Of a stretch of 7,441 nt of DNA, positions 1 to 6,130 are shown piece after piece. The DNA is from Candidatus Zixiibacteriota bacterium (GTDB lineage: Bacteria; Zixibacteria; MSB-5A5; GN15; FEB-12): positions 1-7,441 of the forward strand of contig JADFLZ010000103.1 in assembly GCA_022564135.1 (NCBI GenBank). The letters are read 5' to 3'. The translations under genes and the position numbers were made by a program. Under the pieces are notes generated by a model. The model did not search any database. It worked only from the letters and a program-made list of their open reading frames with translations, and was not told where the DNA came from. Within the stretch, counting starts at the first letter, position 1; every line of letters starts with the position of its first letter.

Positions 1-538
1 CGACTCTTAGTTCGTCACCCGCGGCCAGCGTAATATTTCCACGTGGTCGTTTATAGTCGCCGCTAATTATCATAGTATCAAGTGGTATTCGTCCCAGTGG
101 CGGCGGTATGTAAACTTTTAGTCTGTGTGACCAAGTTTCAGAGACTATATAAGCTCTACCGCCTCTAATCTTTATGCCCGAAGGCGTCTGGCCTTTCTTA
201 GGGAGAAATCGTAACTCTAAATTGAAAACGAAGCTGTCGGGCTCGACTGGAATGTAGGCTAAGAATGAACCTTTTGAATAGAGTTTGACACGATGCCCGT
301 TTATGAAGAATTTGTATTCTACTTCTTTTGAGAGGTCATCTATGTGGCCAAATATGAAAGTTGAATCTGTGGCTGTTACTGTCTGACCAGCTTTTGGGTA
401 AATCACTTTTATTTTGTTCGCAGCGTGCCTTTTTAAAGCATCATCGGATTGGGCTAAGGCAGAATTGAGCGGGGTTAGAATCAATCCACAAGAAAGCGCA
501 ACTGCAATACTATTCCTGAATATACTTTTCAATGACAT
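1..538 (-). CDS. Exported protein, probable N-acetylmuramoyl-L-alanine amidase, N-terminal part (3' end outside window)
   Basis: The first 179 codons are present; the frame stays open to the window edge. Residues 1-29 form a signal peptide: Lys4 and Arg8, a hydrophobic stretch at about 11-24, and an Ala-Leu-Ala site before Gln30, so the product is exported. Residues 44-112 look like an Ig-like beta domain (VIYPKAGQTV, DSTFIFGHI, INGHRVKLYSKGSFLAYIPV). A second domain seems to begin near 157 (ISGDYKRPRG). I recognise this N-terminal style from long N-acetylmuramoyl-L-alanine amidases of candidate phyla, where the zinc amidase domain lies C-terminal; that domain is outside the window, so the enzymatic call is not proven. 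The ATG is the furthest upstream start possible, because an in-frame TAA lies three codons before it. It overlaps the end of the epimerase gene by 29 bases and lacks a clear Shine-Dalgarno, which suggests translational coupling. Context (NlpC/P60 and dipeptide epimerase) supports a cell-wall role. Another exported wall-binding protein is possible. Confidence 0.55.
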   Translation of the reverse strand, partial: MSLKSIFRNSIAVALSCGLILTPLNSALAQSDDALKRHAANKIKVIYPKAGQTVTATDSTFIFGHIDDLSKEVEYKFFINGHRVKLYSKGSFLAYIPVEPDSFVFNLELRFLPKKGQTPSGIKIRGGRAYIVSETWSHRLKVYIPPPLGRIPLDTMIISGDYKRPRGNITLAAGDELRV

Positions 539-1538
539 TTCGTTTTAATTTGGGGCCGCCGATAATTTCCCGGTCGACCTCAATTGACTCCCTGTCGTAA
601 CGAATTCCGTCGGCAATATCATCTTCTAAAAGCAAGGGTCCGTCGAGATCAAAGTAATCGGCGACACTTGACATATAGATCGACTGGGATATGCCAATCG
701 ATGATTCGACCATACAGCCGAGCATGACTTTTTTGTTTTGTTCCTGGGCAGCACGGGCGATTTCTATTCCCTTTAGTACTCCCCCGCACTTTTCCATCTT
801 AATATTAACGCCGTCAATATAGTCTGCGTATTGCCGGTAGTCATCCAGAGAATTCAGACCTTCGTCTGCAATCAATTCGACTGATTCGTTTTTGCCTTTT
901 ATATGCTGCCACTCTTTGAAATACTCTGCTGTTGTCGGCTGCTCAATTACTGTGACGCCTTTGCGCGACAGGTGCATTATCATTTCTTCGGCTTTTTCCA
1001 GAGACCAGCCGCCATTGGCATCAACTCTGATTTCTTTGCCGACTAATTCGTCAAGAGAATCGAGAATCAAGACATCATCCTCGTGACCCATTTTGATTTT
1101 GATAATCGGGTTTTCGCAGGATTTGATAGACTTAATCATGCTCTCGGTATCTTCTATGCCAATGGTAAAAGAGCTTTTTATACCGACCGGAGTCGCCATT
1201 GATAAGAGTTCCCAGGGGTATCTTTTTGATTCACCTGAGAGAAAATGCAGGAGCATGGCTGTAATTGCCGAGCGGGCGGTATTGTTTATTTTCCAGGTCT
1301 GGATTTCAGCCATTGTCTCAATCGTAATTTCGCTTACTTTTGCCAGCAGCTTCAGGCCCTTATTTAAGTCTCTTTCAATTTCCTCAACAGGCGGCCCGGC
1401 GTGTATCGAACCGGAGGCTTCACCGTTGTATCGATTATTCATCACTGCCAGGACGTTTGTTTTGACTGTTGCCGAGCCCTTTGAGACGGTGAATGTTTTC
1501 TTGAAAGGAACTGAAATTCTTACGGCATCAAGCTGCAC
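510..1538 (-). CDS. Dipeptide epimerase, probably L-Ala-D/L-Glu epimerase (enolase superfamily)
   Basis: The 342-residue product has the muconate-lactonizing subgroup architecture: an N-terminal capping domain (about 1-115, with the GEA motif at 39-41) and a TIM barrel (about 120-330). Catalytic features are in order: KxK at Lys147/Lys149, metal ligands Asp173 (VDANGGW), Glu199 (IEQP) and Asp225 (ADEG), and the second base Lys247 (NIKMEKCGG). GCMVESSIG at 274-282 and the Asp297-x-Asp299 pair (DLDGPLLL) are typical of dipeptide epimerases; in Ala-Glu epimerases the DxD pair binds the dipeptide ammonium group. The expected reaction is cytoplasmic conversion of L-Ala-D-Glu from murein to L-Ala-L-Glu. 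Start is GTG, overlapping the upstream TAG by one base, with AGGAG nine bases before it. The partner upstream is an NlpC/P60 peptidase, as with ykfC-ykfB of Bacillus. Length is normal for the family. Specificity for another dipeptide cannot be excluded from sequence alone. Confidence 0.88.
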   Translation of the reverse strand: MQLDAVRISVPFKKTFTVSKGSATVKTNVLAVMNNRYNGEASGSIHAGPPVEEIERDLNKGLKLLAKVSEITIETMAEIQTWKINNTARSAITAMLLHFLSGESKRYPWELLSMATPVGIKSSFTIGIEDTESMIKSIKSCENPIIKIKMGHEDDVLILDSLDELVGKEIRVDANGGWSLEKAEEMIMHLSRKGVTVIEQPTTAEYFKEWQHIKGKNESVELIADEGLNSLDDYRQYADYIDGVNIKMEKCGGVLKGIEIARAAQEQNKKVMLGCMVESSIGISQSIYMSSVADYFDLDGPLLLEDDIADGIRYDRESIEVDREIIGGPKLKRNVIEKYIQE

Positions 1539-2326
1539 TATATAATTCTCCTTGCTTCGGCAAAGTCTCTGTCCAAATCCTGTCTGTAATCCGGCTGACC
1601 GGACTCTATTGATTCAATCGCCACCCCGGCTGAACCAACTGAGCAGTGAATCAGTTTCTCTTTTGTAATGGCCATACCGACATGCCTTTTGAAAAAGATC
1701 AAGTCACCAGTCTTTATACTCTGTCTCTCTACTTTATCGCCTGCCAAAATCTGGTCTTTGGTATCCCGTGGCAGAACGATATTAAACTGCCCGAAAATCT
1801 GTTTCAGAAAGCCAGAACAATCAAATCCGGCCGGGGTCATGCCCCCCCAAAGGTAGGGTACTCCCAGCCATTTGGATGCCTCTTTGACCAGTTTCTTAGC
1901 GGTGACAGTTGCTTTCTTCTTTATCGGCCTGAGCTGGTTTCGCTTGATATAGGCCGATTTTCCCGAGGGATGCTTGAGGCGGTAGCTGCCGGCTAATGTT
2001 GCCGTAACTTTCAACCTGGTGCCGTAGTAGAGAAAGTGCGGCAGAATTGGCCTGTTTTTATTGTCGATTAGCCTGGCATCAAAAGTCGAAACAACAGCAT
2101 TGGCCGACTTTATCTGATTTTCATATTCGGCCGCAGAAAGCTCTTTTAGAAAGCTGATATCCGCCCAGCCGGAGTAGCCATCGGCCTGCTCGACCCGGAT
2201 ATAATCGCCACTTGTTTTGCCTGTTTTTAAGGGCTCCAAAAACAACAGCTGGCTGGCCCTTTCGCAATTATAGCGCGGCTCCATCCAGAGATCCAATAGA
2301 TTGGTTCTGACTGTGGCATATTTCAC
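1538..2326 (-). CDS. SH3-NlpC/P60 murein peptide endopeptidase (YkfC-like)
   Basis: The 262-residue product has two bacterial SH3-like domains (about 1-62 and 75-135) followed by an NlpC/P60 papain-like domain (about 140-262). The catalytic triad is visible: Cys170 in FDCSGF, His215 in RHVGMA and His227 in LIHCS, with the family's PYLWGG at 157-162. This order matches YkfC, a gamma-D-glutamyl-L-diamino acid endopeptidase that releases L-Ala-D-Glu from murein tripeptides. The next gene encodes the matching epimerase, which strengthens that role. The start is GTG at 2326: an in-frame TAA lies four codons upstream, and moving to Met15 would cut into the first SH3 domain. No Shine-Dalgarno precedes the GTG. 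I see no signal peptide or lipobox, so the enzyme is predicted to be cytoplasmic, which suits recycling of imported peptides rather than wall growth. A wall hydrolase exported by another route is the main alternative. Confidence 0.85.
   Translation of the reverse strand: MKYATVRTNLLDLWMEPRYNCERASQLLFLEPLKTGKTSGDYIRVEQADGYSGWADISFLKELSAAEYENQIKSANAVVSTFDARLIDNKNRPILPHFLYYGTRLKVTATLAGSYRLKHPSGKSAYIKRNQLRPIKKKATVTAKKLVKEASKWLGVPYLWGGMTPAGFDCSGFLKQIFGQFNIVLPRDTKDQILAGDKVERQSIKTGDLIFFKRHVGMAITKEKLIHCSVGSAGVAIESIESGQPDYRQDLDRDFAEARRII
1548..1552 (-). promoter_or_regulatory. Shine-Dalgarno for the dipeptide epimerase
   Basis: On the minus strand AGGAG lies nine bases before the GTG at 1538. It sits inside the last codons of the upstream peptidase gene (AGG AGA ATT ATA TAG) and supports the GTG as the true start, with re-initiation by ribosomes finishing the peptidase. 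Confidence 0.75.
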
Positions 2327-2379
2327 TGTTAAAAATTAAGTGACAGCGCCGCCCTAAGCAACAAAAAGGCAAGGGAAGA

Positions 2380-2408
2380 TTGACATTCGAGCTGCCAGAG
2401 ATTATCCT
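2380..2408 (+). promoter_or_regulatory. Sigma70-type promoter for the alanine dehydrogenase-like gene
   Basis: A perfect -35 box TTGACA (2380-2385) is followed after exactly 17 bases by TATCCT (2403-2408), which matches the -10 consensus at four of six positions. Transcription would start near 2415, about 43 bases before the GTG start at 2458. This is the best promoter match I found in the window. On the opposite strand of the same spacer I found only an isolated -10-like GATAAT with no fitting -35, so the divergent promoter for the peptidase operon remains unidentified. Confidence 0.6.
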
Positions 2409-2428
2409 CAAATTCTAAAATATTGAGG
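2406..2428. repeat. Inverted repeat across the -10 and start region, possible operator
   Basis: CCTCAA (2406-2411) and TTGAGG (2423-2428) are perfect six-base inverted repeats separated by an AT-rich 11-base spacer, with half-site centres 17 bases apart. The element overlaps the end of the proposed -10 box and the expected transcription start of the divergent dehydrogenase gene, a normal place for a repressor site. Arms of six bases can occur by chance; no regulator gene is visible in the window. It could also be a small hairpin in the 5' leader. Confidence 0.3.
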
Positions 2429-2443
2429 TTACAAACATTTTTC

Positions 2444-2448
2444 GGAGG
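2444..2448 (+). promoter_or_regulatory. Shine-Dalgarno for the alanine dehydrogenase-like gene
   Basis: GGAGG lies nine bases before the GTG at 2458. It fixes the start at this GTG rather than at the later internal ATG codons (codons 17 and 21). Confidence 0.85.
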
Positions 2449-2457
2449 CAGTCTGAA

Positions 2458-3453
2458 GTGGACACATTTTTAATAAAAAAATCTGAGATAGTTAAAGTTT
2501 TGACAATGAAAGACTGCATGGAAGCGACCGAGAGCGCCTTTCGCTATTACGGCGAAGGTCAGGTACAGATGCCGTCTAAATCGTATCTTTATTTCGAGGA
2601 TTACTTCGGCGATTTGCGCTGTATGCCGGCTTATATTCGTGACCTGGGCGCCGCCGGAATCAAAGCCGTAAACGTTCATCCCGATAATCACAACGCCGGT
2701 CTGCCGACTGTAATGGCAACGATTTTATTGATTGACCCCAAGACCGGTTTTCCTCTGGCTGTGATGGACGGCACTCACATTACCAATATGCGTACAGGTG
2801 CGGCGGGCGGTATTGCCGCCAAGTATCTGGCCAAATCAAAATGTGACAAGGTAGTCTTCATAGGCGCCGGTATGCAGGCGGAGACCCAGCTTGAAGCTGT
2901 TATGATTGCCAGACCGGAACTCAGCAAAGCCTCAACTTTTGATATTGATAAAGAGCGCGCTCAGGAATTTGCCAAAATCTGCAGTGAAAAATTCGGACTG
3001 GAATGCACAGTAGCAGATTCTATCAACGAAGCCTGCCAGAATGCTGATATTATAAATACGACCACCTCTACCCGTAAGCCGATTGTAATGAAAGATGACG
3101 TTCCCAAAGGTGCCCATATCAATGCTATCGGAGCCGATGCCAAAGGTAAACAGGAACTGGATCACGAGCTTCTGAAAGTAAGTAAAGTAGTAATTGACGA
3201 CTGGGCGCAGGCCTCGCATTCGGGCGAGATTAACGTGCCGCTGGCTAACAAGCAGCTCAAACAAAGCGACCTGGCCGGAGAACTTGGCAAAGTTATTGCC
3301 GAGCACAGTAAAATCCGCAGCTCCGATGACGATATCACCGTATTTGATTCTACCGGATTGGCTATTCAGGATTTGGTAACGGCCTGGCATGTCTATCAGC
3401 TGCTGATAAAGAATCAAAAAGATAATATGCAGCCGTTCGACCTGTTCGCTTAA
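2458..3453 (+). CDS. Alanine dehydrogenase/ornithine cyclodeaminase family protein (mu-crystallin family)
   Basis: The 331-residue product is a full-length NAD(P)-dependent enzyme of the ornithine cyclodeaminase/mu-crystallin family. Visible family features are Lys41, Lys69 (GIKAVNVHPDN), Arg112 (DGTHITNMRTGA), the Rossmann glycine motif GAGMQA at 136-141, Asp227 (AIGADAKGKQEL) and the C-terminal FDSTGLAIQD at 296-305. Lys69, Arg112 and Asp227 fall where Pseudomonas cyclodeaminase has its key residues. The position of the cyclodeaminase glutamate that contacts ornithine appears to be Arg54 here, and GLPTVMATILLIDPKTGFPLA (interrupted around Ile91) reads like the archaeal-type alanine dehydrogenases; I therefore favour L-alanine + NAD+ + water to pyruvate + ammonium + NADH. 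Start is GTG with a good Shine-Dalgarno and its own promoter. It diverges from the murein-peptide operon, whose end product includes L-Ala. Family membership is secure; substrate is not, and proline formation from ornithine or an imino-acid reductase role is possible. Confidence 0.85.
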   Translation: MDTFLIKKSEIVKVLTMKDCMEATESAFRYYGEGQVQMPSKSYLYFEDYFGDLRCMPAYIRDLGAAGIKAVNVHPDNHNAGLPTVMATILLIDPKTGFPLAVMDGTHITNMRTGAAGGIAAKYLAKSKCDKVVFIGAGMQAETQLEAVMIARPELSKASTFDIDKERAQEFAKICSEKFGLECTVADSINEACQNADIINTTTSTRKPIVMKDDVPKGAHINAIGADAKGKQELDHELLKVSKVVIDDWAQASHSGEINVPLANKQLKQSDLAGELGKVIAEHSKIRSSDDDITVFDSTGLAIQDLVTAWHVYQLLIKNQKDNMQPFDLFA

Positions 3454-3471
3454 TGTTCAGTATTTAATTTT

Positions 3472-4056
3472 TTAGTCAAAAAAACTGTCTGCCCATTTCT
3501 GGACTTTTCTTTTAAAAGCGGCTTTTGTGGAGCTATTTAAGATTATTCTGTCGGCGCCTTTTTGATAATCCCTAAAGGGCAGCTGGCTTTTCATTCTGGC
3601 TAAAGCGTCGGATTTGCTGAGGCCTCTTTTTATAAGCCTTGCCAGGCGTTTTTCTTGGGAGCAGCCAATAACGAGTGTCACATCAACCAGATTATCGAGC
3701 TTCCAGTCGAGCAGCAGCGCTGCGTCTATAACGACTACTTTTTTCTGAGCGAGATATATTCTGACCTGTTGCCTGAGTTCTCTTAAGAGATATGGATGAA
3801 CCAGGCTGTTCAGTAAGTTTCTGTTTTTCTCAGTTGAAAAAGCTATCTCAGCAGTTTTTTTTCGGCGCAGGTTCCCCGCTGGAGTAAGAATCTGAGGACC
3901 GAAAGCCCGGGCAAGCTTTTGAATCAGCTTAGGATTAGTCTCAACAACTTTGCGACCGATCTTATCGGCATCAATAACAACCGCACCCATTGTTTTTAGA
4001 ATATCAGCGGCAGTAGTTTTACCGGCGCCAATCTGTCCGGTGATGCCTATCAGCAT
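3472..4056 (-). CDS. coaE: Dephospho-CoA kinase
   Basis: The 194-residue product matches the usual length of CoaE, which phosphorylates the 3'-hydroxyl of dephospho-CoA with ATP as the last step of coenzyme A synthesis in the cytoplasm. The P-loop is GQIGAGKTT (7-15), followed by VIDADKI with Asp29/Asp31, the family's HP pair at 87-88, and DAALLLDW at 111-118, where most homologues have D.PLL.E. The lid region QEKRLARLIKR (134-144) and the C-terminal AD..I.N pattern (Ala168, Asp169, Asn173) are present. The family's usual proline after Asp111 and the glutamate of D.PLL.E are Ala and Asp here, conservative changes. The ATG lies 11 bases after the transketolase stop, so the genes are probably co-transcribed; the ribosome site is weak (GAAGAAA). 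The 3' end faces the dehydrogenase gene 18 bases away. Confidence 0.95.
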   Translation of the reverse strand: MLIGITGQIGAGKTTAADILKTMGAVVIDADKIGRKVVETNPKLIQKLARAFGPQILTPAGNLRRKKTAEIAFSTEKNRNLLNSLVHPYLLRELRQQVRIYLAQKKVVVIDAALLLDWKLDNLVDVTLVIGCSQEKRLARLIKRGLSKSDALARMKSQLPFRDYQKGADRIILNSSTKAAFKRKVQKWADSFFD

Positions 4057-4067
4057 TTGATTTTTCT

Positions 4068-6020
4068 TCAGCTGGCGGCTATACCGTCAGCTTTTAATAA
4101 TGTTCGCACGGTAGTGGCCACAGATTCAGCATCCATTCCCAGCAGTTTATAAAGTTCGTCCGTCTTGCCTGAAGAAGCATAATCAGTGACGCCGATTTTG
4201 GTCAGCTTCGGAGTAAGCCCGCTATCAAAAATTGCCGAGGCAATAGCGGTGCCCAGTCCTGTTTTAACATTGTGGTCTTCAAGTACGATGACCCGCGGAT
4301 AAGAGCCGATTGTTTTGATGTCGTCAGGATGCAAATCAGACCAGTCAGAAATATTAAACAGCGATATATTTATATTCTCTGATTCTAACTGCTGATAGCT
4401 CTTAAATGCTACCCCCAGCATATTGCCGGCTGCGACAAGCACCAGATTTTCTCCTGTGCGGATTTTGTCCATGCGGCCATATTCATAATCATAATCGTCG
4501 CCGAAGAACGGCTGACCGGATTCGTCTGTAATAATCGGATTGACAGCGCGCCCCATAAGTACGGCGTGATTGCCGGGATGGGTCAGCACATAGCGCACGA
4601 TTCTGTCGGTCTGGTTGGGGTCGGCCGGTGTAAAGACTTTCCAGCCAAAGGTAGAATTAAGCAGCGCAAAGTAATCGATGCACTGGTGGGTCTTGCCATC
4701 TTCGCCGACATTTACTCCGGTATGAGTGCAGAACATTTTCATATTGGCATGATTGATGTCGCTTAAGCGGGCCTGGTTGTAGCATTCATCGACACCGAAT
4801 GCGGCAAAATCGGCCCAGATAGAAAGTGCTTTTTCAGCAGACAGCGAGCCGGCCAAAGCTGCTGTGTTATGCTCAGATACTCCGCACTGGAAAAAATTAT
4901 CCGGGAATGATTCACCAAACACTTTAGTCTTAACAGAGACCGACAAATCGCAGTCAAAGACAGCCATCGCCAATTTATCTTTACCGAGGTTAGCTTCTCC
5001 GACAGACAAAAGTGCATTGCCGAAAGCCGAACGGTTATCGAGTTTTTTATCAGTAGCATAAGTGATAGTTTCCCCCGGGTTGACTTCAGGAAACATCGAT
5101 GGCGGTAGCGGGAAATCAGGCGGCGGGCCATTCTGACGTTTTTGCTTCAGCTCTTCCATATCGGAGTCATCAAGATTTAGTTCTTTTAAGGCAGCGCTTA
5201 GCTGGTCAGGCTTGAGAGCCGCACCGTGGTAGCATTCTTCGTTTTCCATAAACGAAATGCCCTGACCCATAATCGTTTTGGCTATTATAACCAGAGGTTT
5301 GCCGCTGTTGTTATAGCCTTTCCTAAGTGCATCATAGATTTGGTTAAGATCGTGACCATCGATTTCCATAACTTCCCAGCCGTTTGACTGCCATTCGGCA
5401 GCAATATCCTGAGGCATTATATCTTCGGTGTCACCTGAAATCTGAAGCCGGTTTCTGTCTATTATTACAGTCAGGCGCGGCAGTTTGAATTTGGCCACAA
5501 AGCGGCGGCCTTCGGAGACCTGACCTTTTTGCTGCTCACCATCGCTCATGAAAACAAAAGTATGGAAATTCTGGCCGGACAATTTTGAATAAAGAGCTTT
5601 GCCGATGCCGGCAGATAAGCCCTGCCCTAAATTTCCGGTATCCCATTCTATGCCCGGAACTGAACGCTCTACATGCCCTTCATAAGGCGAGCCGGCCTGT
5701 CTGAAGCCGTGCAGCACAGGCTCTATCGGGAAAAATCCGGCTGCTGCCAGAGCTGTGTAGGCTCCCGGCGAAGTGTGGCCGTGTGATATCAGAATGCGGT
5801 CGCGGTCATCTCTATGAGGTTGTTTGGGGTCTACCCGTGACATAAAGTAAAGCATTAAGTAGATTTCTATCGATGAGATTGAGCCGCCGGGGTGTCCGGA
5901 AGCCGCCAACGTCGTCATTTTGAGAATATGACCCCGCGCGATGCGACCCATTTCGGTCAGTTTTTGGTGCCATTCGTCTGAGAGTTTTTCTTCGCTAAAT
6001 CCGCGCCAGGAATCAAACAT
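4068..6020 (-). CDS. tkt: Transketolase, single-chain full length
   Basis: The 650-residue thiamine-diphosphate enzyme moves two-carbon ketol units between sugar phosphates in the non-oxidative pentose phosphate pathway. The N-terminal cofactor domain (about 15-300) has SGHPGGSIS (His43), SHGHTSPGAY (His80/His82), GNLGQGLS (129-136), the metal motif SDG (159-161) to Asn190, and YHG (His265). The pyrimidine domain (about 325-500) has catalytic Glu383 (GVSEHN), His433 (THTG), and GEDGKTHQ with Asp441 and His445. Arg330, Ser362 and Arg491 fit the phosphate-binding positions. A C-terminal transketolase domain (about 520-645) completes it. The first part resembles the N subunit of split transketolases (DGE.Q.GQ, ISG), but here both halves are one chain. 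Two oddities: the first glycine of GDG is Ser159, and the glutamate equivalent to yeast Glu162 is Lys165. The ATG is preceded by AAAGGA. A dihydroxyacetone-type or other transketolase-like specificity cannot be ruled out. Confidence 0.92.
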   Translation of the reverse strand: MFDSWRGFSEEKLSDEWHQKLTEMGRIARGHILKMTTLAASGHPGGSISSIEIYLMLYFMSRVDPKQPHRDDRDRILISHGHTSPGAYTALAAAGFFPIEPVLHGFRQAGSPYEGHVERSVPGIEWDTGNLGQGLSAGIGKALYSKLSGQNFHTFVFMSDGEQQKGQVSEGRRFVAKFKLPRLTVIIDRNRLQISGDTEDIMPQDIAAEWQSNGWEVMEIDGHDLNQIYDALRKGYNNSGKPLVIIAKTIMGQGISFMENEECYHGAALKPDQLSAALKELNLDDSDMEELKQKRQNGPPPDFPLPPSMFPEVNPGETITYATDKKLDNRSAFGNALLSVGEANLGKDKLAMAVFDCDLSVSVKTKVFGESFPDNFFQCGVSEHNTAALAGSLSAEKALSIWADFAAFGVDECYNQARLSDINHANMKMFCTHTGVNVGEDGKTHQCIDYFALLNSTFGWKVFTPADPNQTDRIVRYVLTHPGNHAVLMGRAVNPIITDESGQPFFGDDYDYEYGRMDKIRTGENLVLVAAGNMLGVAFKSYQQLESENINISLFNISDWSDLHPDDIKTIGSYPRVIVLEDHNVKTGLGTAIASAIFDSGLTPKLTKIGVTDYASSGKTDELYKLLGMDAESVATTVRTLLKADGIAAS

Positions 6021-6031
6021 GCTTACTTATA

Positions 6032-6037
6032 TCCTTT
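6032..6037 (-). promoter_or_regulatory. Shine-Dalgarno for transketolase
   Basis: AAAGGA on the minus strand ends 11 bases before the ATG at 6020. The spacing is a little long but no better site exists, and the next in-frame Met (codon 24) would remove conserved N-terminal sequence. Confidence 0.55.
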
Positions 6038-6065
6038 CAGTAGCTGTTTCGCATTGCCATAGTCT

Positions 6066-6103
6066 CAAGAAAGGCCAAGTTAGTTTGCTGATAACTTAGA
6101 GGC
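6066..6103 (-). terminator. Possible intrinsic terminator after the lipoprotein gene
   Basis: On the minus strand GCC-TCT-AAGTTA (6103-6092) pairs with TAACTTGGC (6082-6074) around a nine-base loop; a three-base TCT bulge interrupts the stem. It is followed by CTTTCTTG, a short T-rich run. It lies about 28 bases beyond the lipoprotein stop and 46 bases before the transketolase Shine-Dalgarno. The stem is mostly A-T and bulged, so termination would be partial at best. No convincing promoter for transketolase was found in the remaining 6021-6130 spacer, so read-through is likely to matter. Confidence 0.3.
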
Positions 6104-6130
6104 AAGATAATTGTGTCTGTCGCCGGTAGT

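Noticed and set aside
1093..1545. 150-codon open frame on the plus strand
   Set aside because: It lies fully antisense to the dipeptide epimerase, whose catalytic residues are intact; the translated product resembles nothing and has no ribosome site.
1646..1996. 116-codon plus-strand open frame over the NlpC/P60 domain
   Set aside because: Antisense to the catalytic Cys/His region of a convincing gene; no independent coding signal.
2932..3417. 161-codon open frame on the minus strand
   Set aside because: Antisense to the alanine dehydrogenase-like gene over its conserved C-terminal half; no family resemblance, best explained as a shadow.
3458..3487. AT-rich inverted repeat between the convergent genes (CAGT/ACTG and TTTTTT/AAAAAA arms)
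   Set aside because: Considered as a bidirectional terminator, but the stem has a six-base bulge, only A-T pairs near the loop, no GC core, and overlaps the coaE stop; too weak to call.
4763..5131. 122-codon open frame on the minus strand
   Set aside because: Same strand but another frame inside the transketolase, covering its conserved catalytic Glu region; no recognisable product.
6021..6130. Possible transketolase promoter (TTGCCT, 17 bases, TAACTT)
   Set aside because: Only four of six and three of six consensus matches, and the boxes overlap the better-supported hairpin; chance level in an AT-rich spacer.
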